Of a stretch of 64,000 bases of DNA, positions 9,082 to 20,871 are shown in pieces. The notes beneath the pieces were generated by a model. It was not told the origin of the DNA and did no database searches. It saw only the letters and a program-made list of their open reading frames with translations. The stretch comes from CAWDVK01 sp963805715. Lineage in GTDB: Bacteria > Actinomycetota > Actinomycetes > Streptosporangiales > Streptosporangiaceae. A program made the position numbers and the translations under genes. The stretch's first letter is position 1. Each line of letters opens with the position of its first letter. Location of the stretch: positions 124,001-188,000 of the forward strand of contig CAWDVK010000017.1 in NCBI GenBank assembly GCA_963805715.1, written 5' to 3'.

Positions 9082-9622
9082 ATGACCAGCCCGTTCGAGC
9101 TGTCCGACGACACGCCCGTGTACGTGATCTCGGTGGCCGCCCAGCTGTCCGGGCTGCATCCCCAGACGCTGCGTGCCTACGACCGGCTCGGCCTGGTGTC
9201 ACCGGGCCGGGCGCCGGGCCGGGGGCGGCGGTACTCACTGCGGGACATCGTGATCCTGCGTGAGGTGCAGCGACTCTCCCAGGAAGAGGGTGTCAACCTG
9301 CAGGGCATCAAGCGGATCCTGGAGCTCGAGCTGGCCGAGGAGCGCAGCCGGATGCGGCTGGCCGAGATGCACGAGGAGATCAGCCAGCTGCGTAACGAGC
9401 TGGAGTCCACCCGGGCCGTCGCCGCGCGGCTGGCCGGGCTGCTGCGCAGCCGGTCCGACCGCACGGCGCTGGTCCCGGTCCGCGGCGCGGGCACGGCGCG
9501 TGCGGCCGGCCCGGCCGACCGGGGCCGCCCGGCCGCGGCCCGGCCAGACAGCGACCGGGCCGGCCAGGACCAGCCGGACGCGGAACGGCCGAGCGCGGCC
9601 GGCACTATAGGAGGCACCCAGA

Positions 9623-9630
<8 letters not shown>
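9082..9630 (+). CDS. hspR: MerR-family heat-shock repressor HspR
   Basis: 182 aa. It has a MerR-type winged helix in the first ~75 residues (YVISVAAQLSGLHPQTLRAYDRLGLVSP...RRYSLRDI), then a helix rich in Glu/Arg (LELELAEERSRM). HspR binds HAIR inverted repeats and represses the dnaK operon, with DnaK as co-repressor in known actinobacteria. Two HAIRs lie upstream of dnaK here, so autoregulation is expected. ATG 9082 is preceded by GAGGGGAG. The last ~60 residues are a Pro/Ala/Arg-rich tail without known function. The stop overlaps clpB. Confidence 0.93.
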
Positions 9631-12297
<2,667 letters not shown>

Positions 12298-12316
<19 letters not shown>

Positions 12317-12933
12317 TCGTAGCTGTCTTCCGGCAGCCCGAGGTCGTTCCTGATCCGGTACCGGAGGCTGAGCAGCAGCCGCAGCTCTGACTCATCGTCG
12401 CTGGTGCCTGCTGACGGCGGGGCGTGCGGGCCGCCGGACGGTGGTCCGGGCCGCCGTCCGCCGTCGGCGTCATCGGCTGGCTGCTCAGCGGCGTGCCGCA
12501 GGCAGATCTCGACGCCGGTCGTGGCCCAGTCGAGCGCGCCCACCAGGTCAGAGCACTCCACCAGCAGCTCGGCTACCAGGTCGCAGGCGCGCGGGTCGGC
12601 CGGCCCTTCCGCCTTCAGCCTGCTGATCAGCTCCCTGGCCTCGGTGTCGCGGCCGAGCTGGAAGAGCGCACGGGCCAGCGAGACGCGCGGGTCCGCGAAG
12701 ACCGGGCCGCCGTCCGCCATGGCCTGGCGGAAGCTGACGGCCGCTGCCGCCAGCTCGCCGGCCAGCAGCCACTGCTCCCCGGCGCGGACGTAGGCTTCGG
12801 CGCGGGGCATGGACGCCGTCTCCGCACCTGTCGTCGCCAGCTCGCTCATCCGCCTCGCCGCCGCCGCGTGGTCCCCGGTCGCGGCAGCGTCGAACTCGAT
12901 GGAGTCGAATTCTTCCCGGCTCAGCACACTCAC
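12298..12933 (-). CDS. Tetratricopeptide-like helical protein of unknown function
   Basis: 211 aa, predicted soluble and almost all helical. It is built of TPR-like helix pairs (AEAYVRAGEQWLLAGELAAAA; DPRVSLARALFQLGRDTEARELI; ACDLVAELLVECSDLVGALDW). A Pro/Gly-rich linker and a conserved-looking end (LRYRIRNDLGLPEDSYDQLLD) follow. TPR folds mediate protein contacts, but no partner is evident. The GTG start has TACCGT seven bases upstream, which suggests a leaderless mRNA. Its 3' end lies inside clpB on the opposite strand. Confidence 0.7.
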
Positions 12934-12940
12934 GCTTGGT

Positions 12941-12946
12941 ACGGTA
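12941..12946 (-). promoter_or_regulatory. TACCGT -10-like element of the TPR-like gene
   Basis: TANNNT hexamer separated by seven bases from the GTG at 12933, the spacing expected for a leaderless transcript starting at the start codon. Confidence 0.5.
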
Positions 12947-13003
12947 CCCAGTCACAGTATGTCTGCAACGCGAACTGTAGCGAGGGTGACCGGTTCGTGA
13001 TCC

Positions 13004-14812
13004 TCAGCGGCGCGAGCGCTCGAGCGCGTCCCAGAATCCGCGCCTGAGCGCGTGCCGGACATCGTCCTGCAGCAGCGAGTCGACCGGCAGGGCAGAGCCC
13101 TGGAGCAGCCGGGCCTCCAGGTCCGATGGCATCCGCGGCTTCCTGGCCAGCACCGCCTCCAGCCACAGGGCCGGCGCATCCCTGGCCACGGCCTCACCGA
13201 AGCCGAATCCCTCCGCGTGCGCGGCCTGGACGGAGTCGGGGACCGGCGCGGAGAAGCTCGGGGCCGGCCCGGGCGCGTCGTACCGGCCTGATCCCTGCGC
13301 AGGCAGCGACGCGCCCGGCCGCATGTGTCCGCCGGTCTGGCCGGGCGGGATCTGGCCCGCGCCGAACGGGGGCGCCGGGTACGGCAGGCCGCTGTCGCCC
13401 GGCTGCGGCAGCCCGGCTGAGCGCTGGCTGTCCGATGGCAGCACGCCTGGCTGGCTGACCGGCTCCGGACCGGTGCGCGACGGTCCGGCCGGCAGGTCGC
13501 GCTGCTGATACGGATGGGGTCCCGGAGGCGTCAGGCCGCTAGGCGGCAGGCCGCCGTGACCCTGCGGCCCGAGGCCGTTCTGCTGGTAGCCCGGCGGGGT
13601 CGGCGACGGCAGTCCGTTGCGCGGAAAGCCCGCGTCCGGCGCGACCCCGCGGCCCGGCTCAGTGCGGCCCGGCTCAGTGCGGCCCGGCTCAGTGCGGCCC
13701 GGCTCAGTGCGGCCCGGCCCAGTGCGGCCCGGCTCAGTACGCGCCAGATCGGGGAGCCCGCTCGATGCCAGCCCGGTCGCCGCCGCCGAGCCGGGATCCT
13801 GCCCGTACGGGGCGCCGCCGGTGTCCGGGCCGGCCGGCTGCTGCACGGGCCCGCTGTCCTGCGCACGGCCGCCGCTCGGCGAGTAGCCGTTGCCGGCGTA
13901 GCCATTCGATCCGTAGCTTCCCTGATGCTGCGGCGGGACGCTGGCCTGCCCGCGCGCGGGCAGGGGAGGCTGCGGTCCGGAGCCCTGCGCAGCGGGCAGG
14001 CCGCCGGGCTGCCCGGCGGCGGCGCCGCCTGGCGCTGCTTCGCCGCGAATCTCATCGGGACGGCCGCGCTGATCCTGCGGGCTACCGGGCCCGGCGCCGG
14101 CCAGCGCGGGCTCAGCACGCCGGTATCCGGCTCCCGGCCCGCGATAGGGCGAGGAGCCAGCGGCCATCGCGCTGGCCGGGCCCGCGGGCTGCGCCAGCCG
14201 GGCTTCGCGGCCGCCGGCCAGCTCATCGCCCTGATACCCGCCCGCCGCGGGCTGGTCATCGCGCGACGCCGCATCGCCGGGGGCGCGGAGATCAGCGAAC
14301 GGCCGCAGGTGCGCGGCCGTGATCTCGATGACGTCGTCGCACTCCTGGCGGAGCGCCCGCGCGATGGTCGCGCCGGTACCCGTGGCGATGTGCATGACCG
14401 CCAGCCTGATGCCGGCGTCCTGGACGTCCGCGATGGCGGCGCCAAGGCCCTCATCGGCGGTCAGCAGGATGACATCGCTGACCGCCCGGTTCCCGGCGAG
14501 CGTGCGCAGGTCACGGGGAATGCCGGTCTCGCCGCTCTCCCGGCCCGGCTGCTGCGCGCCCAGCCTGAGCTTGACGCCCGGAAGGTCCGCGAGCTCGTCC
14601 TGCTCGGATGTGCGGCGGCCGCCGGCCGCCGCGTCATACCAGTAGCAGCGAAGCACCGGGAGGCCTGAATGGTCTTGCGCCAGCGCCGTGAGCAGCTTCA
14701 GCAGGCCCGGGTAATCCCAGGAGACGGCGTCGCGATGGCGTGTCCCGTGGACGGCCTGTGCGCCTTCGGCTAGCACATAGCCCGCGTCCACGAAGAGCGC
14801 GCAGCGATCCAC
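13004..14812 (-). CDS. NYN-domain (PIN-like) protein with long disordered repeat region
   Basis: 602 aa. Residues ~1-170 form a NYN domain: LFVDAGYVL at the start, a LLTADEGLGAAI acidic patch in the middle, then IEITAAHLRPF. NYN domains are PIN-like predicted ribonucleases. Residues ~180-520 are Pro/Gly/Gln-rich and disordered. Six near-identical 15-bp DNA units there encode a GRTEP repeat. A folded C-terminal segment (~525-602: EAVARDAPALWLEAVLARKP...DLEARLLQGSALP) has no name I can give. GTG start with GGGAAGGA upstream. RNA substrate unknown; nuclease activity is inference from the fold. Confidence 0.75.
   Translation of the reverse strand: MDRCALFVDAGYVLAEGAQAVHGTRHRDAVSWDYPGLLKLLTALAQDHSGLPVLRCYWYDAAAGGRRTSEQDELADLPGVKLRLGAQQPGRESGETGIPRDLRTLAGNRAVSDVILLTADEGLGAAIADVQDAGIRLAVMHIATGTGATIARALRQECDDVIEITAAHLRPFADLRAPGDAASRDDQPAAGGYQGDELAGGREARLAQPAGPASAMAAGSSPYRGPGAGYRRAEPALAGAGPGSPQDQRGRPDEIRGEAAPGGAAAGQPGGLPAAQGSGPQPPLPARGQASVPPQHQGSYGSNGYAGNGYSPSGGRAQDSGPVQQPAGPDTGGAPYGQDPGSAAATGLASSGLPDLARTEPGRTGPGRTEPGRTEPGRTEPGRTEPGRGVAPDAGFPRNGLPSPTPPGYQQNGLGPQGHGGLPPSGLTPPGPHPYQQRDLPAGPSRTGPEPVSQPGVLPSDSQRSAGLPQPGDSGLPYPAPPFGAGQIPPGQTGGHMRPGASLPAQGSGRYDAPGPAPSFSAPVPDSVQAAHAEGFGFGEAVARDAPALWLEAVLARKPRMPSDLEARLLQGSALPVDSLLQDDVRHALRRGFWDALERSRR
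13651..13740. repeat. 15-bp tandem repeat, six units, inside the NYN gene
   Basis: Unit ggcccggctcagtgc. Four units are identical, the fifth has one C-for-T change and the sixth ends gtac. The period is a multiple of three, so copy-number change keeps the frame and only changes the number of GRTEP pentapeptides. Confidence 0.9.
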
Positions 14813-15036
14813 GTGACACCGTCCTTCCCTTGACGCGAGACGTTACCAGCGCAGGACGGCTGACGTGGCGCATAGCTCGGATCGCGGACGTACCAGCCAG
14901 GCCGTGACTCACCGGGATCCGCCAGTCGATTCCCCCTATTTCCGGATTATGCCGCCGGGCCGGCCCGCTGCCGCCCGGTGCCGCTACCCCGCCCGGCGCC
15001 CGCCGGCGCCCGCCGGTGGTCGCCTGCCGCGCCCGG

Positions 15037-15042
15037 TAGGCT
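15037..15042 (+). promoter_or_regulatory. TAGGCT -10-like element of pyrE
   Basis: TANNNT hexamer seven bases before the pyrE GTG at 15050; no Shine-Dalgarno is present. Suggests leaderless transcription. The identical hexamer and spacing occur before purD. Confidence 0.6.
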
Positions 15043-15049
15043 TCGGGCC

Positions 15050-15586
15050 GTGACCGATCGAGACGAGCTGCTGAGCATGATCCAGGCCAGGGCCGTGGTA
15101 CACGGCGCCGTGACCCTGTCGTCGGGCCAGCGAGCTGACTGGTACATCGACCTGCGCCGGGTGCTGCTGGACGGCACGGCGGCACCGCTCGCGGGCCGGG
15201 TCATGCTCGATGCGACCGCTGATCTCTCCTATGACGCGGTCGGCGGCCTGACGCTGGGCGCCGACCCCGTGGCGGCCGCGATGATGCACGCGGCCGCGGC
15301 CCGGGGCCGGAAGCTGGATGCGTTCGTCGTGCGGAAGAACGAGAAGGCACACGGCCTGCAGCGCAGGATCGAGGGACCGGACGTGGCCGGCCGCCGGGTG
15401 CTGGCCGTGGAGGACACCTCAACGACCGGCAACTCCGTGCTGACCGCGGTGGACGCGCTGCTGGCCGCCGGCGCGGAGGTCGCCGGGGTCGCGGTCGTGG
15501 TGGACCGCGGGGCGCGGGAGCTGATCCGGCAGCGGGGCCTCCCCTACCGTGCCGCCTTCGACCTGGCCGACCTGGGCCTGGCTTAG
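15050..15586 (+). CDS. pyrE: Orotate phosphoribosyltransferase
   Basis: 178 aa. Converts orotate and PRPP to OMP in pyrimidine synthesis (cytoplasm). The PRPP-binding loop VLAVEDTSTTGNSV and the Lys-rich loop RKNEKAHGLQRRIEG match the family. The N-terminal half has SSGQRADWYIDLRRVLLDG. The open frame extends further upstream, but GTG 15050 fits both the normal PyrE length and the -10-like element. It is followed by a small convergent membrane-protein gene and then fbaA. Confidence 0.93.
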   Translation: MTDRDELLSMIQARAVVHGAVTLSSGQRADWYIDLRRVLLDGTAAPLAGRVMLDATADLSYDAVGGLTLGADPVAAAMMHAAAARGRKLDAFVVRKNEKAHGLQRRIEGPDVAGRRVLAVEDTSTTGNSVLTAVDALLAAGAEVAGVAVVVDRGARELIRQRGLPYRAAFDLADLGLA

Positions 15587-15600
15587 CAGCGCCGGGCGGC

Positions 15601-15723
15601 CTAGCCGTTGAGCGCGTGGTATGCCGTCACGCCCACCACGACGAGCACCACCAGCAGGACGACGACCGCTGCCGCGGCGACGTAGTGCCGGCGCTCCCTG
15701 GGATCTGAATCGTGGCGTCCCAT
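15601..15723 (-). CDS. Small single-pass membrane protein (40 aa)
   Basis: A short frame of 40 codons: a charged N-terminus (MGRHDSDPRERRHYV), one strong hydrophobic helix of about 20 residues (AAAAVVVLLVVLVVVGVTAY) and a three- to four-residue tail. No known family recognised. Support for a real gene: clean membrane topology, positive-inside N-terminus, and TAGTGT seven bases upstream of the ATG, the leaderless pattern of neighbouring genes. It fills the otherwise empty gap between pyrE and fbaA. Confidence 0.6.
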   Translation of the reverse strand: MGRHDSDPRERRHYVAAAAVVVLLVVLVVVGVTAYHALNG

Positions 15724-15730
15724 GCCAGCC

Positions 15731-15736
15731 ACACTA
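15731..15736 (-). promoter_or_regulatory. TAGTGT -10-like element of the 40-aa membrane protein gene
   Basis: TANNNT hexamer seven bases before the ATG at 15723. Confidence 0.45.
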
Positions 15737-15849
15737 GACCCGCGGGCCGGGCTCCCCGGTCAATCAGCAAAGGACGGCCCGGCGGGTGCCCTATCGCCGC
15801 TTACTCCGGGATACTGGGTCTGAGGACCCTAGGAGAGGAAGCGGTTGAC

Positions 15850-16872
15850 ATGCCCATTGCGACGCCTGAGATCTATGCGCAGATGCTTGATCGCGCGAAG
15901 GAGCACGGCTTCGCCTACCCGGCGATCAACGTGACCTCAAGCCAGACGCTGAGCGCCGCGCTGCGCGGATTTGCCGAAGCCGAGAGCGACGGCATCGTGC
16001 AGGTCTCCACCGGCGGCGCCGACTACCTGTCAGGTACGGCGGTGAAGGACATGGTGACGGGCGCGGTGGCACTCGCGCACTTCGCCCGCACGGTCGCGGC
16101 GAAGTACCCGGTGCACATAGCGCTGCACACCGACCACTGCCCGAAGGACAAGCTGGACACGTACATGCGCCCGCTGGTGCAGATCTCCAAGGAGCGGGTG
16201 GCACGGGGCGAGGACCCGCTCTTCCAGTCGCACATGTGGGACGGCTCGGCCGTGCCGCTGGCCGAGAACCTCAAGATCGCCAGCGAGCTGCTGGAGCAGT
16301 GCGCGGCCGCGCACGTCATCATGGAGCTCGAGATCGGCGTAGTCGGCGGCGAGGAAGACGGCGTCACCGGCGAGATGAACGAGAAGCTCTACAGCACCCC
16401 GGAGGATGCGCTGGCCACCGCCGAGGCGCTCGGTCTCGGCGAGCGCGGCCGGTACATCCTGGCCGCCACCTTCGGCAACGTGCACGGCGTCTACAAGCCG
16501 GGCCACGTGAAGCTCCGGCCGGAGGTGCTGAAGGAGATCCAGGACGCGGTCGGGGCCAAGTACGGCAAGGAGAAGCCGTTCGACCTCGTCTTCCACGGCG
16601 GCTCCGGCTCGGCCATCGAGGAGATCCACGAGGCCCTCTCCTACGGCGTGGTGAAGATGAATGTCGACACCGACACCCAGTACGCGTTCACCCGGCCGGT
16701 GGCCGACTTCATGTTCAAGAACTACGACGGCGTGCTCAAGATCGATGGCGAGGTCGGCCGCAAGAAGGAATACGACCCGCGGGCGTGGGGCAAGGCGGGC
16801 GAGGCGGGGATGACCGCCAGGGTCGCCGAGGCCTGCCAGGACCTGCTGTCGGCAGGCACGAAGCTGTCCTGA
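15850..16872 (+). CDS. fbaA: Class II fructose-bisphosphate aldolase
   Basis: 340 aa zinc-dependent aldolase interconverting fructose-1,6-bisphosphate with DHAP and glyceraldehyde-3-phosphate. Family marks: HTDHCPKDKLD (zinc and catalytic Asp), ELEIGVVGGEEDGV, FHGGSGS and MNVDTDTQYAFTRP (phosphate binding). ATG 15850 follows AGGAGAGGAAG. Followed by DUF3151 and purA, an order common in actinobacteria. Confidence 0.95.
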   Translation: MPIATPEIYAQMLDRAKEHGFAYPAINVTSSQTLSAALRGFAEAESDGIVQVSTGGADYLSGTAVKDMVTGAVALAHFARTVAAKYPVHIALHTDHCPKDKLDTYMRPLVQISKERVARGEDPLFQSHMWDGSAVPLAENLKIASELLEQCAAAHVIMELEIGVVGGEEDGVTGEMNEKLYSTPEDALATAEALGLGERGRYILAATFGNVHGVYKPGHVKLRPEVLKEIQDAVGAKYGKEKPFDLVFHGGSGSAIEEIHEALSYGVVKMNVDTDTQYAFTRPVADFMFKNYDGVLKIDGEVGRKKEYDPRAWGKAGEAGMTARVAEACQDLLSAGTKLS

Positions 16873-16921
16873 CGGCCGGCCTGCCGATCGGGCCGCCGGC
16901 GATCAGGGCAGGATGGCAGCC

Positions 16922-17335
16922 ATGAGGCATGAGAACCTGCTCGGCGGTCCGCCGGCCACGTACCTGCCGGAGAACGAGGCGGCCCGCGCCGCCCTCGCAT
17001 CGGGCGGCGACCCGGCTGGCGTCGCCGCCAGCTACCCGGCCTACTGCGCTGCCTGGGCGGCGCTGGCGCAGCGCGCGCTGGACGGCGGCGACCCGGTCTC
17101 TGCCTACGCTTTTGCCCGGACCGGCTATCACCGCGGGCTGGACCAGCTGCGCCGCGCCGGATGGAAGGGGCACGGCCCGATTCCCTGGGAGCACGAGGCC
17201 AACCAGGGCTTCCTGCGCGCGCTCTCCCTGCTGGGCCAGGCGGCGGCCGCGATCGGCGAGGACGACGAGTCGGTGCGCTGCCGGGAATTCCTGGCCGGCA
17301 GCAGCGAGACTGCGGCCGGCATCCTGGCGCGCTAG
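16922..17335 (+). CDS. DUF3151 family protein
   Basis: About 137 aa, soluble and helical. It has the family features: a start MRHENLLGGPPATYLPE and a central AYAFARTGYHRGLDQLRRAGWKG. DUF3151 genes regularly follow fba in actinobacteria; their function is unknown. Two in-frame ATGs exist (16913, 16922). I prefer the second because it gives the common MRHEN start and has CAGGAT seven bases upstream. Ends 182 bases before purA. Confidence 0.85.
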   Translation: MRHENLLGGPPATYLPENEAARAALASGGDPAGVAASYPAYCAAWAALAQRALDGGDPVSAYAFARTGYHRGLDQLRRAGWKGHGPIPWEHEANQGFLRALSLLGQAAAAIGEDDESVRCREFLAGSSETAAGILAR

Positions 17336-17420
17336 CCCCGCCCGGGCTGGCCGGGGCCACCGGAATGCCCGGCACCGTTCCCAGCGGCCCCGCGGCGCCG
17401 ATTATCGGGTCCCGGTCCGG

Positions 17421-17445
17421 TAGCATTCGGGGGTAAGAGCCCCCG
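17421..17445 (+). promoter_or_regulatory. Candidate purA promoter -10 and 5' leader hairpin
   Basis: TAGCAT (17421-17426) is directly followed by CGGGGG-taagag-CCCCCG (17428-17445), a perfect six-pair stem at the presumed 5' end of the purA mRNA. The leader to the ATG at 17518 is about 80 bases. A role in mRNA stability or attenuation is inference. Confidence 0.4.
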
Positions 17446-17517
17446 CCGGGCCGGCATCGATCGTGCATCTGTCCGGTCCGGGGCCGTTTTGCTGACCGGG
17501 AGAGGCGCTGATCGTAG

Positions 17518-18801
17518 ATGCCCGCCATCGTGATCGTGGGCGCGCAGTGGGGGGATGAGGGCAAGGGCAAGGCCACTGACCTGCTCGGCGAGCGCGTGGA
17601 CTACGTCGTGCGCTATCAGGGCGGGAACAATGCCGGCCACACGGTCGTCATCGGCGATGAGAGTTACGCCCTGCACCTGCTCCCGTCCGGCGTGCTGTCG
17701 CCGAATGCCACGCCGGTGATCGGCAACGGAGTGGTCATCGACCCGGCCGTGCTGATCGCCGAGATCGACGGGCTGGCCGAGCGCGGAGTTTCCTGCGACC
17801 GGCTGCTGATCTCGGCGAATGCGCACCTGATCATGCCGCATCACATCGCGCTCGACAAGGTAACGGAACGCCACCTGGGCAGCTCCCGCATCGGCACCAC
17901 CGGCCGCGGCATCGGGCCGACCTATGCGGACAAGGCCGCGCGGATGGGCATCCGCATGCAGGACCTGTTCGATCCGGGCATCCTCGCGCAGAAGCTGGAA
18001 CTGGTGCTGCGGGAGAAGAACCAGCTGCTGACCAAGGTGTATAACCGCCGCGGCATCGAGGCGGCGGCGGTGGCCAAGGAGTACCTCGGCTACGGTGAGC
18101 GGCTCGGCCGCTATGTCGCCGATACCGGGCTGGTCCTCAATCAGGCACTCGACCAGGGCAAGGTTCTCCTGCTGGAAGGCGCGCAGGCGACGCTGCTGGA
18201 CGTCGACCACGGCACCTACCCGTTCGTGACCTCCTCGTCCCCGACGGCCGGCGGTGCCTGCGCCGGCTCCGGCATCGGCCCCACCAAGATCACCAGGGTG
18301 GTCGGGATCCTGAAGGCCTACACGACCCGGGTGGGTGAGGGGCCCTTCCCCACGGAGCTGACCGATGCCCGCGGCGTGTGGCTGCGCAAGGCGGGCGGCG
18401 AGTACGGGGTGACCACCGGGAGGCCGCGGCGCACCGGCTGGTTCGACGCCGTCATCGCCCGGTACTCCACCCGCGTGAACGGCATCACCGACTACTTCAT
18501 CACCAAGCTGGACGTGCTCTCCGGACTGGAGAAGGTGCCGGTGTGCGTGGCTTACGAGGTAGACGGGACCCGATACGACGAGGTGCCGATGACGCAGACC
18601 GGCTTCCACCACGCCCGGCCCGTCTACGAGTACCTCGACGGCTGGTGGGAGGACATCTCCGCGGCCAGGCAGCTCGCTGACCTGCCGCGCAATGCCCGCG
18701 CCTACCTGGAGGCGCTGGAGGGGCTGATCGGCGCGCCGATCAGCGCGGTCGGCGTCGGCGCCCGCCGCGACCAGACTCTCCAGCTGCGCCCGGTGCTCTA
18801 G
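17518..18801 (+). CDS. purA: Adenylosuccinate synthetase
   Basis: 427 aa. Joins IMP and aspartate using GTP in AMP synthesis. The N-terminal P-loop-like motif QWGDEGKGKATD, NNAGHTVV and the TGRPRRTGWFDAV loop are all present. The length is normal. The ATG has GGGAGAGG about 15 bases upstream. Followed by an 8-bp GC hairpin and then a DUF4097 remnant on the other strand. Confidence 0.96.
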   Translation: MPAIVIVGAQWGDEGKGKATDLLGERVDYVVRYQGGNNAGHTVVIGDESYALHLLPSGVLSPNATPVIGNGVVIDPAVLIAEIDGLAERGVSCDRLLISANAHLIMPHHIALDKVTERHLGSSRIGTTGRGIGPTYADKAARMGIRMQDLFDPGILAQKLELVLREKNQLLTKVYNRRGIEAAAVAKEYLGYGERLGRYVADTGLVLNQALDQGKVLLLEGAQATLLDVDHGTYPFVTSSSPTAGGACAGSGIGPTKITRVVGILKAYTTRVGEGPFPTELTDARGVWLRKAGGEYGVTTGRPRRTGWFDAVIARYSTRVNGITDYFITKLDVLSGLEKVPVCVAYEVDGTRYDEVPMTQTGFHHARPVYEYLDGWWEDISAARQLADLPRNARAYLEALEGLIGAPISAVGVGARRDQTLQLRPVL

Positions 18802-19022
18802 GGCCGGCCGCCCGGGCCGGCCAGGTAGCCGACGGAAACATCGCCGCTGCCCGACTTCACCGTGATCAGCCCGGTCCCCTGGCTGCTGGCCAGGCCCGCC
18901 GCGATGCTCCTGCTCCCCGAGCCAGTGCGGCCGGCGACCCGGTACCGGGATCCGGGCGGAGCCTGGACCGATGCGCTGCCGGAGCCCGCCGCGACGCTCA
19001 CCAGGCTGGGCGGATCGGCGCG
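18798..19022 (-). pseudogene. C-terminal remnant of a DUF4097 beta-strand-repeat protein
   Basis: About 74 codons read on the minus strand. They show the repeating 'SGSG-x-V' beta-helix pattern of DUF4097 proteins: PPSLVSVAAGSGSASVQ, YRVAGRTGSGS, GLITVKSGSGDVSVGY, then a stop. No start codon or N-terminal part precedes it; the frame runs antisense into purD. I therefore read it as the 3' end of a deleted gene. A short functional protein is possible but there is no start or ribosome site to support it. Confidence 0.55.
18802..18822. terminator. GC-rich hairpin after purA
   Basis: Perfect 8-bp stem GGCCGGCC with a 5-base loop, one base after the purA stop. There is no T-run, as is usual for hairpin terminators in GC-rich actinobacteria. 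It also covers the end of the convergent remnant. Confidence 0.5.
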
Positions 19023-19055
19023 CGAGCAACGGGCCAGCCCGCCAGCCGCAGCCGG

Positions 19056-19061
19056 TAGGCT
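19056..19061 (+). promoter_or_regulatory. TAGGCT -10-like element of purD
   Basis: TANNNT hexamer seven bases before the purD GTG at 19069, with no Shine-Dalgarno. Same hexamer and spacing as pyrE. Confidence 0.6.
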
Positions 19062-19068
19062 CGGCGCC

Positions 19069-20331
<1,263 letters not shown>

Positions 20332-20350
20332 CGCCGGCCTGCGGTCGATC

Positions 20351-20397
20351 ATCGCCGGGGATTCCCCAGTTGTCGCGACGGGGAGATCCCCGCGATC
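20351..20397. terminator. Nested inverted repeat after purD
   Basis: ATCGCCGGGGAT...ATCCCCGCGAT arms (one-base bulge) enclose a further CCCC...GGGG pairing. It starts 19 bases after the purD stop and ends at the start of the LtrA remnant. Likely a transcription terminator; it could instead mark an old rearrangement edge. Confidence 0.4.
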
Positions 20398-20867
20398 ATG
20401 AGGCCGATGAATGCAGACGCCAGCCCGGCCGGCGCCACGGCCGCGGCGGGGCCGCCGCTGCGGGTGACCACGCTGGAGCTGTTCTTCGACGTGGTCTTCG
20501 CGTTCACCCTGACCCAGCTCACCGCGCTGCTGGCCGGCCACCTGTCGCGGCCGGGAGCATCCCAGCTGCTGACCGGCATTGCCCAGGTCGTGCTGGTCTT
20601 CGGACTGCTGTGGTGGATGTACGAGGGGTATGCCTGGCTGACCAATGCCCCGCCGCCCGTGCACACCGCCGAGCGGCTGCTGCTGCGGACCGGACCGGTC
20701 CGGCGGCGCACGGTAGCGGCGTGCTCGCGCTGGCCACCATCGCGGCCGGCGTCACCATCGGGCTGGATGCCCAGCTGGCGCTGGTAGCCGCCATTCTCGC
20801 CGTCATGCTGGTGGCCGAGCGGATTCCGGCCGCCGGTCCGGCCACCGGGGCTGATGCGGCAGGATAG
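20398..20867 (+). pseudogene. Low-temperature-requirement A (LtrA)-like gene, internally deleted and out of frame
   Basis: The first ~100 codons (ATG 20398) encode a good LtrA N-terminus: LELFFDVVFAFTLTQLTALL, then WWMYEGYAWLTNA. Near 20700 this frame loses homology. A second frame then gives a final membrane helix (LALATIAAGVTIGLDAQLALVAAILAVML region) ending at 20867. LtrA proteins are usually 350-400 aa with many helices, so most of the middle is gone. This is a decayed gene between purD and purB. Confidence 0.65.
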
Positions 20868-20871
20868 AGGC

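Noticed and set aside
13651..13740. Regular 15-bp repeats as a CRISPR array
   Set aside because: Units abut without spacers and encode an in-frame pentapeptide.
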